Below are positions 33,065 through 41,242 of a DNA stretch of 42,545 nucleotides, one piece after another. Position numbers and translations under genes: made by a program. The notes beneath the pieces are model-generated. The model did not search any database and had not been told where the DNA came from. It saw only the letters and a list, made by a program, of their open reading frames with translations. Each line of letters begins with the position of its first letter. Positions within the stretch are counted from its first letter, which is position 1. The stretch covers positions 1 to 42,545 of the forward strand of contig JABJPZ010000160.1 in the NCBI GenBank assembly GCA_018663635.1, written 5' to 3'. This stretch comes from Crocinitomicaceae bacterium (GTDB lineage: Bacteria > Bacteroidota > Bacteroidia > Flavobacteriales_D > Parvicellaceae).

Positions 33065-36000
33065 ATGAGTGTAACGGTAAGGAAATTCGGGACGTTTGCA
33101 GGGGTTTATACACCTTCTGTTCTAACTATTCTTGGGGTAATAATGTACCTTAGAATGGGTTATGTTGTCGGTAACGCGGGCATGTGGAGCACCATTGCTA
33201 TTATCCTTGTCGCTCACGTAATTTCTATAACAACAGGATTAAGTGTGGCTTCTATTTCTACTGATCGTAAAATTGAAGCTGGTGGAATATATTACATCTT
33301 GTCTCGAAGTCTTGGTTTGCCTATTGGTGGCGCCATTGGATTCACCTTATTCGTGGGTACAGCTTTGGCTATTTCCCTTTATTTAGTTGGGTTTTCTGAA
33401 TCTTTTATCGATGTTACTGTACCAATTGAAGCCAATTGGTTCGGATTGTCAGACCTGAGTATGATTCGCATTGTTGCAAGTTCAGCATTAGTATTGATTA
33501 CAATTATTGCGTTTATCAGCACCAATATTGCTTTGAAATTGCAATTTATAATTTTAGGTGCGATTGTGCTTTCTTTGATATCCATATTTGGTGGAGATTG
33601 GTCTAACCCAGACCCTATAAATTCGGAATTATTAGAGATTAAAAGAGAGAGTGGTTGGTTTAATTTGTTTGCCATATTTTTCCCTGCGGTTACAGGTTTC
33701 ACGGCTGGTGTTGCCATGTCAGGAGACTTAAAGGATCCGAAGAAGTCGATTCCCAATGGAACTATTTTATCCATTGCAACAGGCCTCATTATTTACCTTT
33801 TTTTAGCAGTTTTTATAGCCGTTAGCATCCCACAAGACCTTTTAATTACGGATGATAATGTTTTAAAAAAATATGCGTGGATTCCTGTTTTAGTAGTTGC
33901 GGGAATTTGGGGTGCAACCTTATCTTCTGCTATCGGTAGCTTATTAGGAGCGCCCAGAATACTTCAGGCGATGTCTATGGACAAGATAGGGCCGAAAATT
34001 TTTGCAAGAGGCTTTGGAGCTGAAAATGAGCCAAGAAATGCTTTGATGCTCACGTTTCTAATTGCTGAAGCAGGCATATTAATAGGAGAGCTGAATACGA
34101 TTGCCGAAATAGTCTCTATGTTTTTCTTGGCGGCATATGGCTTTATAAATTTAGCACAGTTTCTAGAAAGTTGGGCAAGTACAGATTATTTGCCGTCATT
34201 TAAAATCTCGAAATGGTTTGGTTTAGTTGGATTCATTGCCACTTTGTATGTGATGATGATGCTCAATACGGCTGCCATGGTAATTGCACTCATTGTCATT
34301 TTAGGAATATTCGTTTTCTTAACACGGAAGCAAATTACGCTGGGTTCAGGTGATGTTTGGCAATCTGTTTGGTCATCTGTTGTGAAGGCAGGTTTGAAAC
34401 GAATGGATCGCAAGGAAATGCATAAGAGAAATTGGGAACCGAATATTTTGCTTTTTTCTGGTGAAACAGACAACAGACCGTATCTCTTAGAATTTTCAAA
34501 AGCATTAGCGGGAAGGCTTGGTATGATTTCTAATTTTGATTTAGTTGAGACGCCTGATTCTAAAGTGTTGTTTCCAAAACACCAGCAAGCAAAAAGAGAT
34601 ACAGAAATTATAGAGCAGGGTGTATTTTCGAGAAGGCAGGAATGCAAGAATTTATTTCAAGGAATTGAAATGATTTCAGCTACATATGGGTTTTCTGGAA
34701 TTGAACCCAACACGGTGTTAATGGGTTGGGCCAGAAATGCGAAAGATCCAATTTTATTCTCTCAAATGAATAAGCGTTTGATTGATTTGGATTATAATAT
34801 TTTGTATTTAGATTTCAATCAGAAGAAGGGTTTTGGAAATTATACTAGAATTGATCTTTGGTGGGATGGTTTTTCTAAAGACTGCGAATTTATGTTGAGT
34901 TTGGTTAAGCTCATTCAAACCTCTAATCAATGGAGAAACGCACAAGTTCGTGTTTTGATGGTTAACAGTCAGAATGATCAAAAAATCGCTGTCGAGGAGC
35001 AAATAGGTGAGCTCATTGCTGATTTAAGAATTCAGGCCGAAATTGAGGTGGTCAATAATGCAATTGATAAAAAGACTTTTTACAATATTGTAAAAGCGCA
35101 TTCTTTCGACTCTGATTTGATTTTTCTTCCTATTCCTGAATTGGCTCCCGGTAGTGAAAAAGAGTTTGTAAATACAATAGATGAACTGGTAGATAATATT
35201 GGAACAACCGTTTTAGTTAGGGCATCATCACATTTTGATGAAATAGCGATTGACCTCAATACAATCAATGCATTTAATCAAGAATCAGAAGAGCAAGCGC
35301 CATATGTTCTTCAACAAAAAATTACTATTGATGAGTGTAAGTCTAAATTGGTTCAAATAACTGTTGAAAAGCTTTTTGCAGACTTTCGAGAGGTAAATGG
35401 TAAGTACGCACATAATGGACTCAAAGGATTTCATACGTTATACAAAGGAAAGATTGACTATCTGCAAGGTCAACTTCAATTGCTTTTTTTGGAATTCGAC
35501 GGTACTAATGGAGAGCTTAAGAAGAAAATAGAGGGTATTTTAAGAATGGTGATTGACGACATTTCTAGAAAGCAATTGATTCATGCTGCTCAATCTATTC
35601 GAAGTAACTCTTTAAAGCTGATAGATCAGCACCGATTGATATTAGAAAGACAAAAAAGCCGAATAGAACATATTTTTGGTCGCGAAGATTTGTTGCCAAA
35701 ACCACAGGAAGATATTCGTATTTCTAGATCAAAAAAATTAAAAAGAACAATTGCTAAATTTGGAATCAAACCAAAGATTAAGATTCGTTTTCGTGCTCTT
35801 GGTATAAATCGATATGACTATTATTTTATTCCCGAATTTAAAGAGTTAAAAAAATCGTTTTCATTAAGTGGATTTCATGTAATCGAGGACCTGACAAATA
35901 TTTTTCAGGAATTAAATGATACAATTGATGAGTTACCATTAAATCCTTCAAAGCAAGAATTCAAAAAAGTTAATTTAGAATTACAAGATAGATTTGCTTT

Positions 36001-38143
36001 GTTTTTTGAGGATCTCAATAAATACCCTGAGCTCATTATGCATGAGCTTGATATACTCACTTCCCGATATGTCAATAAATTAATTCAGGATTCGAATCGA
36101 GTTGATGTGAACGCAAGACTAGATGAGCGTATTGAAAATCGTTCTGTGTCAAGATTAAAAAGTGATTTGAATTCAATTGGAAGATTTTCTGATGCTTGGT
36201 TATCTTTTCAAAATTTATTACATAACAATTTACTCCTTGAGCAACAATTATCGGGAATAAAGTGTAAGGTTAAACCTGTTGTAGAAGGGAGTACCATTAA
36301 ATTAACGCATGGCATATTTTGGAACTTGAAAAAAGACTTTTCTAATTTTGAAAACCAACTTATTGTACTGCACTCTTCAAATAATACGACCGATGGAATT
36401 GAATTAAACTTTAAGTCTGCTGCATTTTTTGCTTACGAAGAAATTATTAAAGATAATTTGAAGGTGATTTCGGAAATGGTAAAAGATATTCCCGAATCAC
36501 TTTTTGTAATTGATACACAACAAATTGATTTAGAACGGGGAAATTTTCATGAAATCAATAAGTCAAATATTAAGGCGAAAGAGTTAGTGGTCTTTATGCT
36601 TGAGTCAAAATTAGTTGAGGATATTGAGCTGAAAACCCTTGCCATTATTGAGGAAGTTCAAAAACTAAAAGCAGCAACAGAAACAAGTGGGAAATTAGTT
36701 GCTTATACGTGTCAAAATCCAGATGTAAAACCTGAGCAAATTAAAGAAGTGGTTTCAAAAGCTCAAGCGGATTTGACAAGAACAATTGCTAGGGTGCAGG
36801 CGCTGGAGCAAAAGCTAACTACAGAAATTCGAAGTAATTTGATTCATGTCAATGAAATGCTCGATGCGAAGACCTTTATAGCCAGGGCAAAGCAGCTGGG
36901 AAGGTATGTGAAAAGAGACATTACTAAAAAAGGTTTGAGCAACTATGTTACACCGATTTCAAAAGGGGTAGAAAAAATGTACAAAAGGTTAGCCAAAGGC
37001 TATCTGAGCACAAGAGAAGATTTTGTGCAAGCTCAATTTAGAATAGCGAATGAATCGATTCAAAATTTGCATGCTGAAGTTCATGATTTTGTTGAGAAGA
37101 TTTCCATTTCAAGAGAGGTTGAGGATGTTTTACCATTTTATTACAAGCAGCTTTTTCTTGGAAGGCATGCGTTGTTAGATGAGCACTTAATGGAAAAGAG
37201 TCCAGAGCTAGACCAACTAAAAAAAGCTTTGAAAAGAAGTGCGCAAGGAATAGACGGCGCGGCACTAGTTACTGGTTGTATGGGTTCTGGATATTCTTCC
37301 ACGGCAGAAATTTGGGCTTCTAAAATAGAGTCGTCATCGTACTATGAAATTAAGGCTCCTTCTAGGACTGAGTTATTAAATGAGGAAAGTTGGGATAATG
37401 CGATGTTTGCAAGTGCAAACGTCCAAAACTGGCCTGAATATAAAACGAAATTAAATCCTGGCGACACCTTGTTCTTTAAAGACATCGAATTGTGGTTTGT
37501 TAAAGGGGCATCGAATCTAGCATTTGAAAAACTTTTGGAGTTCATCAGAACTTATGGAGGCAAACTCAATATATACATCAGCTGTAACATTGAGTTTTAT
37601 AAATACGTGAGAAAAGTAACGGCCTTTGATAATGTATTGCACTCCTCTATTATTATTGCACCTCGATCTGCAGAAATTGCTACAAAAGAATTGATGCATC
37701 GGCATAATTCTGGTGGAATGAAATTGATGATTGGAGAAAAGTTTTTAAAACAATTACCCAAAAGACAACAGAATAAAATAGTTAAGAAATTTCACCAAAG
37801 GTCTAACGGTACCATAGGATCAGCTTTGTATTTATGGTTAGCTAATATTGTTGAAGTAAAAGGAGATACACTTTATATGAAAGAACCTCCAATAACTACC
37901 AACCCGGTCATCACTAATTCAGATTGGTTAATTTTATTGAATGAGTTTGTGATTCACAAAGAAATGACGGCAGAAACAGCTTTGGTAATTTTTAAAAGTC
38001 AAAGAAAAGCGGTTATACGCAGATCGTTTACGAGTCTTTTAAGGACAGGATTACTCACCGAGAGAAACGAGATTCTTACTATTAATCCATATGCTGAAAT
38101 GTATGTTGAAGAGATTCTAAGAGAAAATGGTATAATTTCATGA
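33065..38143 (+). CDS. SLC12-type cation-chloride cotransporter fused to helical and P-loop-like/winged-helix regions
   Basis: 1692 residues in one uninterrupted frame. Residues of about 10-430 are an amino acid permease/SLC12 membrane domain (FAGVYTPSVLTILGVIMYLRMG, then IEAGGIYYILSRSLG and VTGFTAGVAMSGDLKDPKKS), with about 12 hydrophobic segments. Residues of about 450-745 match the cytosolic C-domain of cation-chloride cotransporters (NILLFSGETDNRPYL, NTVLMGWARN, YLDFNQKKG, LIFLPIPELA). Residues of about 755-1380 are mostly helical, with a basic patch near 890-930 and coiled coil near 1215-1300. From about 1390 a P-loop-like segment (TGCMGSGYSST) has Tyr where Walker A Lys belongs, then a Walker B-like DTLFFKDIELWF, and a winged-helix-like end (about 1619-1689). 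Known CCC proteins end after the C-domain. MscS follows with a 4 bp overlap. Confidence 0.85.
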   Translation: MSVTVRKFGTFAGVYTPSVLTILGVIMYLRMGYVVGNAGMWSTIAIILVAHVISITTGLSVASISTDRKIEAGGIYYILSRSLGLPIGGAIGFTLFVGTALAISLYLVGFSESFIDVTVPIEANWFGLSDLSMIRIVASSALVLITIIAFISTNIALKLQFIILGAIVLSLISIFGGDWSNPDPINSELLEIKRESGWFNLFAIFFPAVTGFTAGVAMSGDLKDPKKSIPNGTILSIATGLIIYLFLAVFIAVSIPQDLLITDDNVLKKYAWIPVLVVAGIWGATLSSAIGSLLGAPRILQAMSMDKIGPKIFARGFGAENEPRNALMLTFLIAEAGILIGELNTIAEIVSMFFLAAYGFINLAQFLESWASTDYLPSFKISKWFGLVGFIATLYVMMMLNTAAMVIALIVILGIFVFLTRKQITLGSGDVWQSVWSSVVKAGLKRMDRKEMHKRNWEPNILLFSGETDNRPYLLEFSKALAGRLGMISNFDLVETPDSKVLFPKHQQAKRDTEIIEQGVFSRRQECKNLFQGIEMISATYGFSGIEPNTVLMGWARNAKDPILFSQMNKRLIDLDYNILYLDFNQKKGFGNYTRIDLWWDGFSKDCEFMLSLVKLIQTSNQWRNAQVRVLMVNSQNDQKIAVEEQIGELIADLRIQAEIEVVNNAIDKKTFYNIVKAHSFDSDLIFLPIPELAPGSEKEFVNTIDELVDNIGTTVLVRASSHFDEIAIDLNTINAFNQESEEQAPYVLQQKITIDECKSKLVQITVEKLFADFREVNGKYAHNGLKGFHTLYKGKIDYLQGQLQLLFLEFDGTNGELKKKIEGILRMVIDDISRKQLIHAAQSIRSNSLKLIDQHRLILERQKSRIEHIFGREDLLPKPQEDIRISRSKKLKRTIAKFGIKPKIKIRFRALGINRYDYYFIPEFKELKKSFSLSGFHVIEDLTNIFQELNDTIDELPLNPSKQEFKKVNLELQDRFALFFEDLNKYPELIMHELDILTSRYVNKLIQDSNRVDVNARLDERIENRSVSRLKSDLNSIGRFSDAWLSFQNLLHNNLLLEQQLSGIKCKVKPVVEGSTIKLTHGIFWNLKKDFSNFENQLIVLHSSNNTTDGIELNFKSAAFFAYEEIIKDNLKVISEMVKDIPESLFVIDTQQIDLERGNFHEINKSNIKAKELVVFMLESKLVEDIELKTLAIIEEVQKLKAATETSGKLVAYTCQNPDVKPEQIKEVVSKAQADLTRTIARVQALEQKLTTEIRSNLIHVNEMLDAKTFIARAKQLGRYVKRDITKKGLSNYVTPISKGVEKMYKRLAKGYLSTREDFVQAQFRIANESIQNLHAEVHDFVEKISISREVEDVLPFYYKQLFLGRHALLDEHLMEKSPELDQLKKALKRSAQGIDGAALVTGCMGSGYSSTAEIWASKIESSSYYEIKAPSRTELLNEESWDNAMFASANVQNWPEYKTKLNPGDTLFFKDIELWFVKGASNLAFEKLLEFIRTYGGKLNIYISCNIEFYKYVRKVTAFDNVLHSSIIIAPRSAEIATKELMHRHNSGGMKLMIGEKFLKQLPKRQQNKIVKKFHQRSNGTIGSALYLWLANIVEVKGDTLYMKEPPITTNPVITNSDWLILLNEFVIHKEMTAETALVIFKSQRKAVIRRSFTSLLRTGLLTERNEILTINPYAEMYVEEILRENGIIS

Positions 38144-38898
38144 ATGAATTGTCTCACATATCGGTTGACACAATCTTGCCTTCGCAAATGCTTCAAGATG
38201 CCGTAATGGGTATAGATGTTGCTTCAAGTCGAGGAATATCATTAGGATCTATCTTGTTGCTTATAGTAGGTGCCGTAATAATGTTTACATGCTTTTATTT
38301 GATAAATGAATACGGTATAAAATTGGTTCAAAATAAAAGAGCACGAGCGAGTGCAAAGCGGTATTTTCCGATTATTACTTCTTTTATATGGTTAGGTTAT
38401 TTTATTTACAGTGGCTATGTGATTTTGGCACCATACCCTTTAATTGGAATTGGAGTTATTCTTTTTCTTTTACTTGGTTTTTGGCGATTTATTAAAGATT
38501 TTATCGCTGGATTAGTTTTTAGAATTCAAGATAATTATAGGGTTAACCAAAGGATTCAACTAAAGAGTAACTCAGGAATTATAGTGGAACTGCTGACCAC
38601 ACATGTAGAACTCGAATCAGATAGTGGAGAGCGTATTTTTGTTCCGTTTACGGAGTTTTTTAATCAAATAATCAGGAAACCTTCGGTTCAAGAGCGATTG
38701 AAACAATTCTCATTAGAAATATCGGTAGCCGCTGAAGTAGATTTTGGACAATTTGAAAAGAATGTATTGAGCTGTCCCTGGATTATTACAGAAAAAACTC
38801 CGCGATTGATCCAAAATTACAAGGAGGGTACAATTCGAATTTCAGGTTATACTATTGATTTGAAGTATGTAGCTCATATTAGAAAGTACCTTGAATAG
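38140..38898 (+). CDS. MscS-type mechanosensitive ion channel
   Basis: 252 residues from ATG 38140, which overlaps the cotransporter stop (ATGA). Three hydrophobic segments (about 31-53, 72-92 and 96-120) are followed by the MscS beta domain: FWRFIKDFIAGLVFRIQDNYRV, GIIVELLTTHVELES, GERIFVPFTEFFNQIIRKPS. The last 60 residues form a short alpha/beta end. The pore helix lacks the Ala/Gly-zipper seen in E. coli MscS and is more aromatic. MscS channels release solutes on hypo-osmotic shock. Tight coupling to an SLC12 transporter points to a joint osmotic function (inference). Confidence 0.88.
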   Translation: MNELSHISVDTILPSQMLQDAVMGIDVASSRGISLGSILLLIVGAVIMFTCFYLINEYGIKLVQNKRARASAKRYFPIITSFIWLGYFIYSGYVILAPYPLIGIGVILFLLLGFWRFIKDFIAGLVFRIQDNYRVNQRIQLKSNSGIIVELLTTHVELESDSGERIFVPFTEFFNQIIRKPSVQERLKQFSLEISVAAEVDFGQFEKNVLSCPWIITEKTPRLIQNYKEGTIRISGYTIDLKYVAHIRKYLE

Positions 38899-38935
38899 AA
38901 AATGTATAAATAGAATTACTCAATACGAGGAATTG

Positions 38936-40207
38936 ATGAAGAATATAACGGGCATAAAGTATTATTCATTTTTTGCTATTGTTTTTTTTGGAGCGGTATC
39001 ATATTCACAATCAACAGAAACGTTAAAAATCAAATTAGATAAACTTCAAAATGCCAAAGGAAGAATCGAGTCTACAATAATTGATATTAATCTAAAAATT
39101 GAAGAGGTTAAATTAAAATTGGTTCATAATGATTTGGTGGAATTAGGATTCCCAACTTCTGATTTGGTCATTCATCATAAGGCATTGTCAATTGCTTACT
39201 GGGAAGATTATGAACAAGCTAAGTGGGTAGCTCACATTATTTCTCCCGAAATCATTAATGGTTCTGTACATCGTACAAACGACTTCCGAATTGACACATT
39301 AGTTAGGTCAGGATCATCAGAAGAATTGGATTTTTTTGTAAAAAGTCAAAATGAAGAAGGAGAAGATATTTATGATGGATTTGGTTATGACCGAGGTCAT
39401 CTTGCACCATCGGCAGATTTTAGATGGTCTAGGGTCGCGCTGTCTGAATCTTATTATTATTCCAATATGTCACCGCAATTTCCAGAATTTAATCGAGGTA
39501 TATGGGCAGAATTAGAAAATCAAATTCGAGCTTATGTCAGTGCTCACCCAAAGAATCAATTACATGTAGTTACCGGGCCTATATTTGAAGGTGAGGTGTC
39601 TTTTATCGAAAGAAGTAAAAATCAAGTTGCGATTCCTGATTATTTCTTCAAGGTGATTTTGGATAAAAAACGAAATAGTTCTGTGGCGTTTGTTCTCCCG
39701 CATGCCAGAAATATACACTATCCACTGGATACTTATATTGTGACAGTTGATGAATTAGAAAAACGTACAGGTTATGATTTTTTTCCAAACATCGAAAATG
39801 ATTCCTGTGAAGCTGTAGTAGATGCGAGAGCGTGGTTAAAAACGACGGAAAATGGTGATGTTACTCCAGTTTCGGCAGTAAACCTTCCGAAAGGGCATTT
39901 TAATACCGTTGACGCAAAAATTTATATGAATGATGGTAGCAAAGTGAAGGTGGTAGGTCAAGTTGTAAGTGCCAAGAAAACAAGCAAGGGAAACGTGATG
40001 ATAAATCTCGACAAGCAATTTCCGAATCAAATTTTCACCTTATTTATAAAAAAAGAGGACCTTGTTAATTTTACTTACGATCCAGCACATTTTTTAAAGG
40101 GTAAAGTTATCGTTGCAAGAGGTAAAATCAGTAGTCTAGGTAATACGCCAACGATGTTTGTGAATGGTGAACAACAACTTAATTTGTTTGATCAGGAAAA
40201 GAAATAA
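38936..40207 (+). CDS. Exported DNA/RNA non-specific endonuclease (NUC1) with C-terminal OB-fold
   Basis: 423 residues from ATG 38936; a TTG at 38891 is in frame but would spoil the signal peptide (MKNITGIKYYSFFAIVFFGAVSYSQ). A short coiled coil (about 30-62) precedes the nuclease domain: GYDRGHLAPSADFR with catalytic His155, and EFNRGIWAELENQIR with the metal-binding Asn186, the hallmarks of the Serratia/NUC1 fold. Residues of about 325-415 (VKVVGQVVSAKKTSKG, MINLDKQFP, KVIVARGKISS) look like an OB-fold, which could bind nucleic acid. It lies 37 bp downstream of the MscS gene on the same strand and may be co-transcribed. Likely use: scavenging extracellular or periplasmic nucleic acids. Confidence 0.92.
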   Translation: MKNITGIKYYSFFAIVFFGAVSYSQSTETLKIKLDKLQNAKGRIESTIIDINLKIEEVKLKLVHNDLVELGFPTSDLVIHHKALSIAYWEDYEQAKWVAHIISPEIINGSVHRTNDFRIDTLVRSGSSEELDFFVKSQNEEGEDIYDGFGYDRGHLAPSADFRWSRVALSESYYYSNMSPQFPEFNRGIWAELENQIRAYVSAHPKNQLHVVTGPIFEGEVSFIERSKNQVAIPDYFFKVILDKKRNSSVAFVLPHARNIHYPLDTYIVTVDELEKRTGYDFFPNIENDSCEAVVDARAWLKTTENGDVTPVSAVNLPKGHFNTVDAKIYMNDGSKVKVVGQVVSAKKTSKGNVMINLDKQFPNQIFTLFIKKEDLVNFTYDPAHFLKGKVIVARGKISSLGNTPTMFVNGEQQLNLFDQEKK

Positions 40208-40235
40208 AGCGAGCATGTATTTCTTACTCGCTTTA
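40205..40235. terminator. Bidirectional terminator between the nuclease gene and tRNA-Leu
   Basis: TAAAGCGAG (40205-40213) pairs perfectly with CTCGCTTTA (40227-40235) around a 13-base loop. The nuclease TAA is part of the stem. Read on the minus strand it is followed by a T-rich run and would end the SiaC/tRNA transcript; on the plus strand it ends the nuclease transcript. Confidence 0.7.
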
Positions 40236-40243
40236 ATTCTAAG

Positions 40244-40327
40244 TGCCCAAGGAGGGAGTCGAACCCTCACGCCCATAAGGACACATGGCCCTCAACCATG
40301 CCTGTCTACCAATTCCAGCACTTGGGC
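40244..40327 (-). tRNA. tRNA-Leu (anticodon GAG)
   Basis: 84 bases folding as a class II tRNA. The acceptor stem GCCCAAG/CTTGGGC is perfect with discriminator A. The anticodon stem CATGG/CCATG closes a TTGAGGG loop, giving anticodon GAG (bases 40291-40293), which reads CUC and CUU. A long variable arm (TGTCCTTATGGGC) and T arm GAGGG/CCCTC with TTCGACT loop confirm leucine. CCA is not encoded. It starts 31 bp after the stop of the SiaC-family gene on the same strand. Confidence 0.96.
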
Positions 40328-40358
40328 AAGAATAGAATTGCGGGCAAATATAAAACTA

Positions 40359-40736
40359 TTATGCGGTAACTGGGATTAAACGGAAGTCTAAGTCAAATCG
40401 AGATTGAAAAACTTTTCCTTCATCTAAAATCTCTTCATCATCCTCGTCATATTTCCAAAATACGATCAGCTCGTTCTTATTTGTTACGTCATATAAGGAT
40501 TCTATGATATCGTAAACAACTTTTTGGGAAATTGAATTGAGATAATCTAAATAAAATGTTAATTGTGTTTTTGGACTAGGGTTGTGCTTATATTCATCAA
40601 TCCAAACCAAGAAAGGTCTATAAAAGCTCGTTGCATTTTCTGGTATTGAACGACCAGAAATTAGTATTTCACCTGTACCACAATTACCAGATACGAGCGG
40701 TGTGTGTTTCGTCGCTTCTATTACGAAATTTTCCAT
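40359..40736 (-). CDS. SiaC-family (DUF1987) regulatory phosphoprotein, copy 2
   Basis: 125 residues from ATG 40736 (MENFVIEATKHTP); the upstream frame adds a hydrophobic stretch foreign to the family. Landmarks: ILISGRSIPENATSFY, LVWIDEY and DYLNSISQK. The position equivalent to the SiaC phospho-threonine is Ser68, still phosphorylatable, unlike copy 1 at 5073 where it is Ile. The C-terminus FDLDFRLIPV corresponds to the family's last strand. It is followed on the same strand by tRNA-Leu(GAG). No diguanylate cyclase, SiaA or SiaB is nearby. Confidence 0.85.
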   Translation of the reverse strand: MENFVIEATKHTPLVSGNCGTGEILISGRSIPENATSFYRPFLVWIDEYKHNPSPKTQLTFYLDYLNSISQKVVYDIIESLYDVTNKNELIVFWKYDEDDEEILDEGKVFQSRFDLDFRLIPVTA

Positions 40737-40895
40737 TCTTGAAATATAAAAAAAAAGCAGGATTAGCATGGCGAATATTATGTTTTACTTGAAAATGACT
40801 CCTTATTTTCGAAAAAAAAACGAGGAAAGATTAAAATTATGACAACCGAATAGTAAATTAATCGTCACATTTGTAATAACCACACACTTTGCCCT

Positions 40896-41240
40896 ATGAA
40901 ATCACTTATTCTCTGTTCTATTATTTTTCTTCTGACAATAAACTTTGGGTGGTCACAGTCCTATTCTTGGGCGTCATCGAACAGAGTTGATAAGCATTTA
41001 ATCGTTCACACTATTCAGCTTAAGAAATCAGCTAAGTTCCAGTCTGCGAGTGATGATAAGGCGGCAATCGTACCGGCTTTTGTAAATGATATAATTGAAG
41101 AGCTCAAAAGATCGAAAGGTGTCATTAGAATCACATTCGATTGTGCTACCTATACTTTTACCATACTATCTAATGATGATTTGGTCTTGAGTGAAGTGAA
41201 CAAGGTGATGGAACAGTTTAATCTTAAAATGGACAAATAA
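40896..41240 (+). CDS. Small exported protein of unknown function
   Basis: 114 residues. A signal peptide (MKSLILCSIIFLLTINFGWSQ) leaves a mature domain of about 93 residues with a beta-alpha-beta pattern (KHLIVHTIQLKK, VNDIIEELKRSKGVIRITFD, YTFTILSNDD, VNKVMEQFNLKM) that recalls ferredoxin-like or HMA folds, without a metal-binding CxxC. The next gene, a repeat-rich surface protein, begins 2 bp after the stop, so this small protein may assist or accompany it. Family not recognised. Confidence 0.65.
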   Translation: MKSLILCSIIFLLTINFGWSQSYSWASSNRVDKHLIVHTIQLKKSAKFQSASDDKAAIVPAFVNDIIEELKRSKGVIRITFDCATYTFTILSNDDLVLSEVNKVMEQFNLKMDK

Positions 41241-41242
41241 AA

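Noticed and set aside
33379-33789. 136-codon open frame on the minus strand
   Set aside because: Antisense to the cotransporter membrane domain; no independent protein features.
34186-34647. 153-codon open frame on the minus strand
   Set aside because: Antisense inside the cotransporter gene; the sense frame has clear SLC12 motifs throughout this region.
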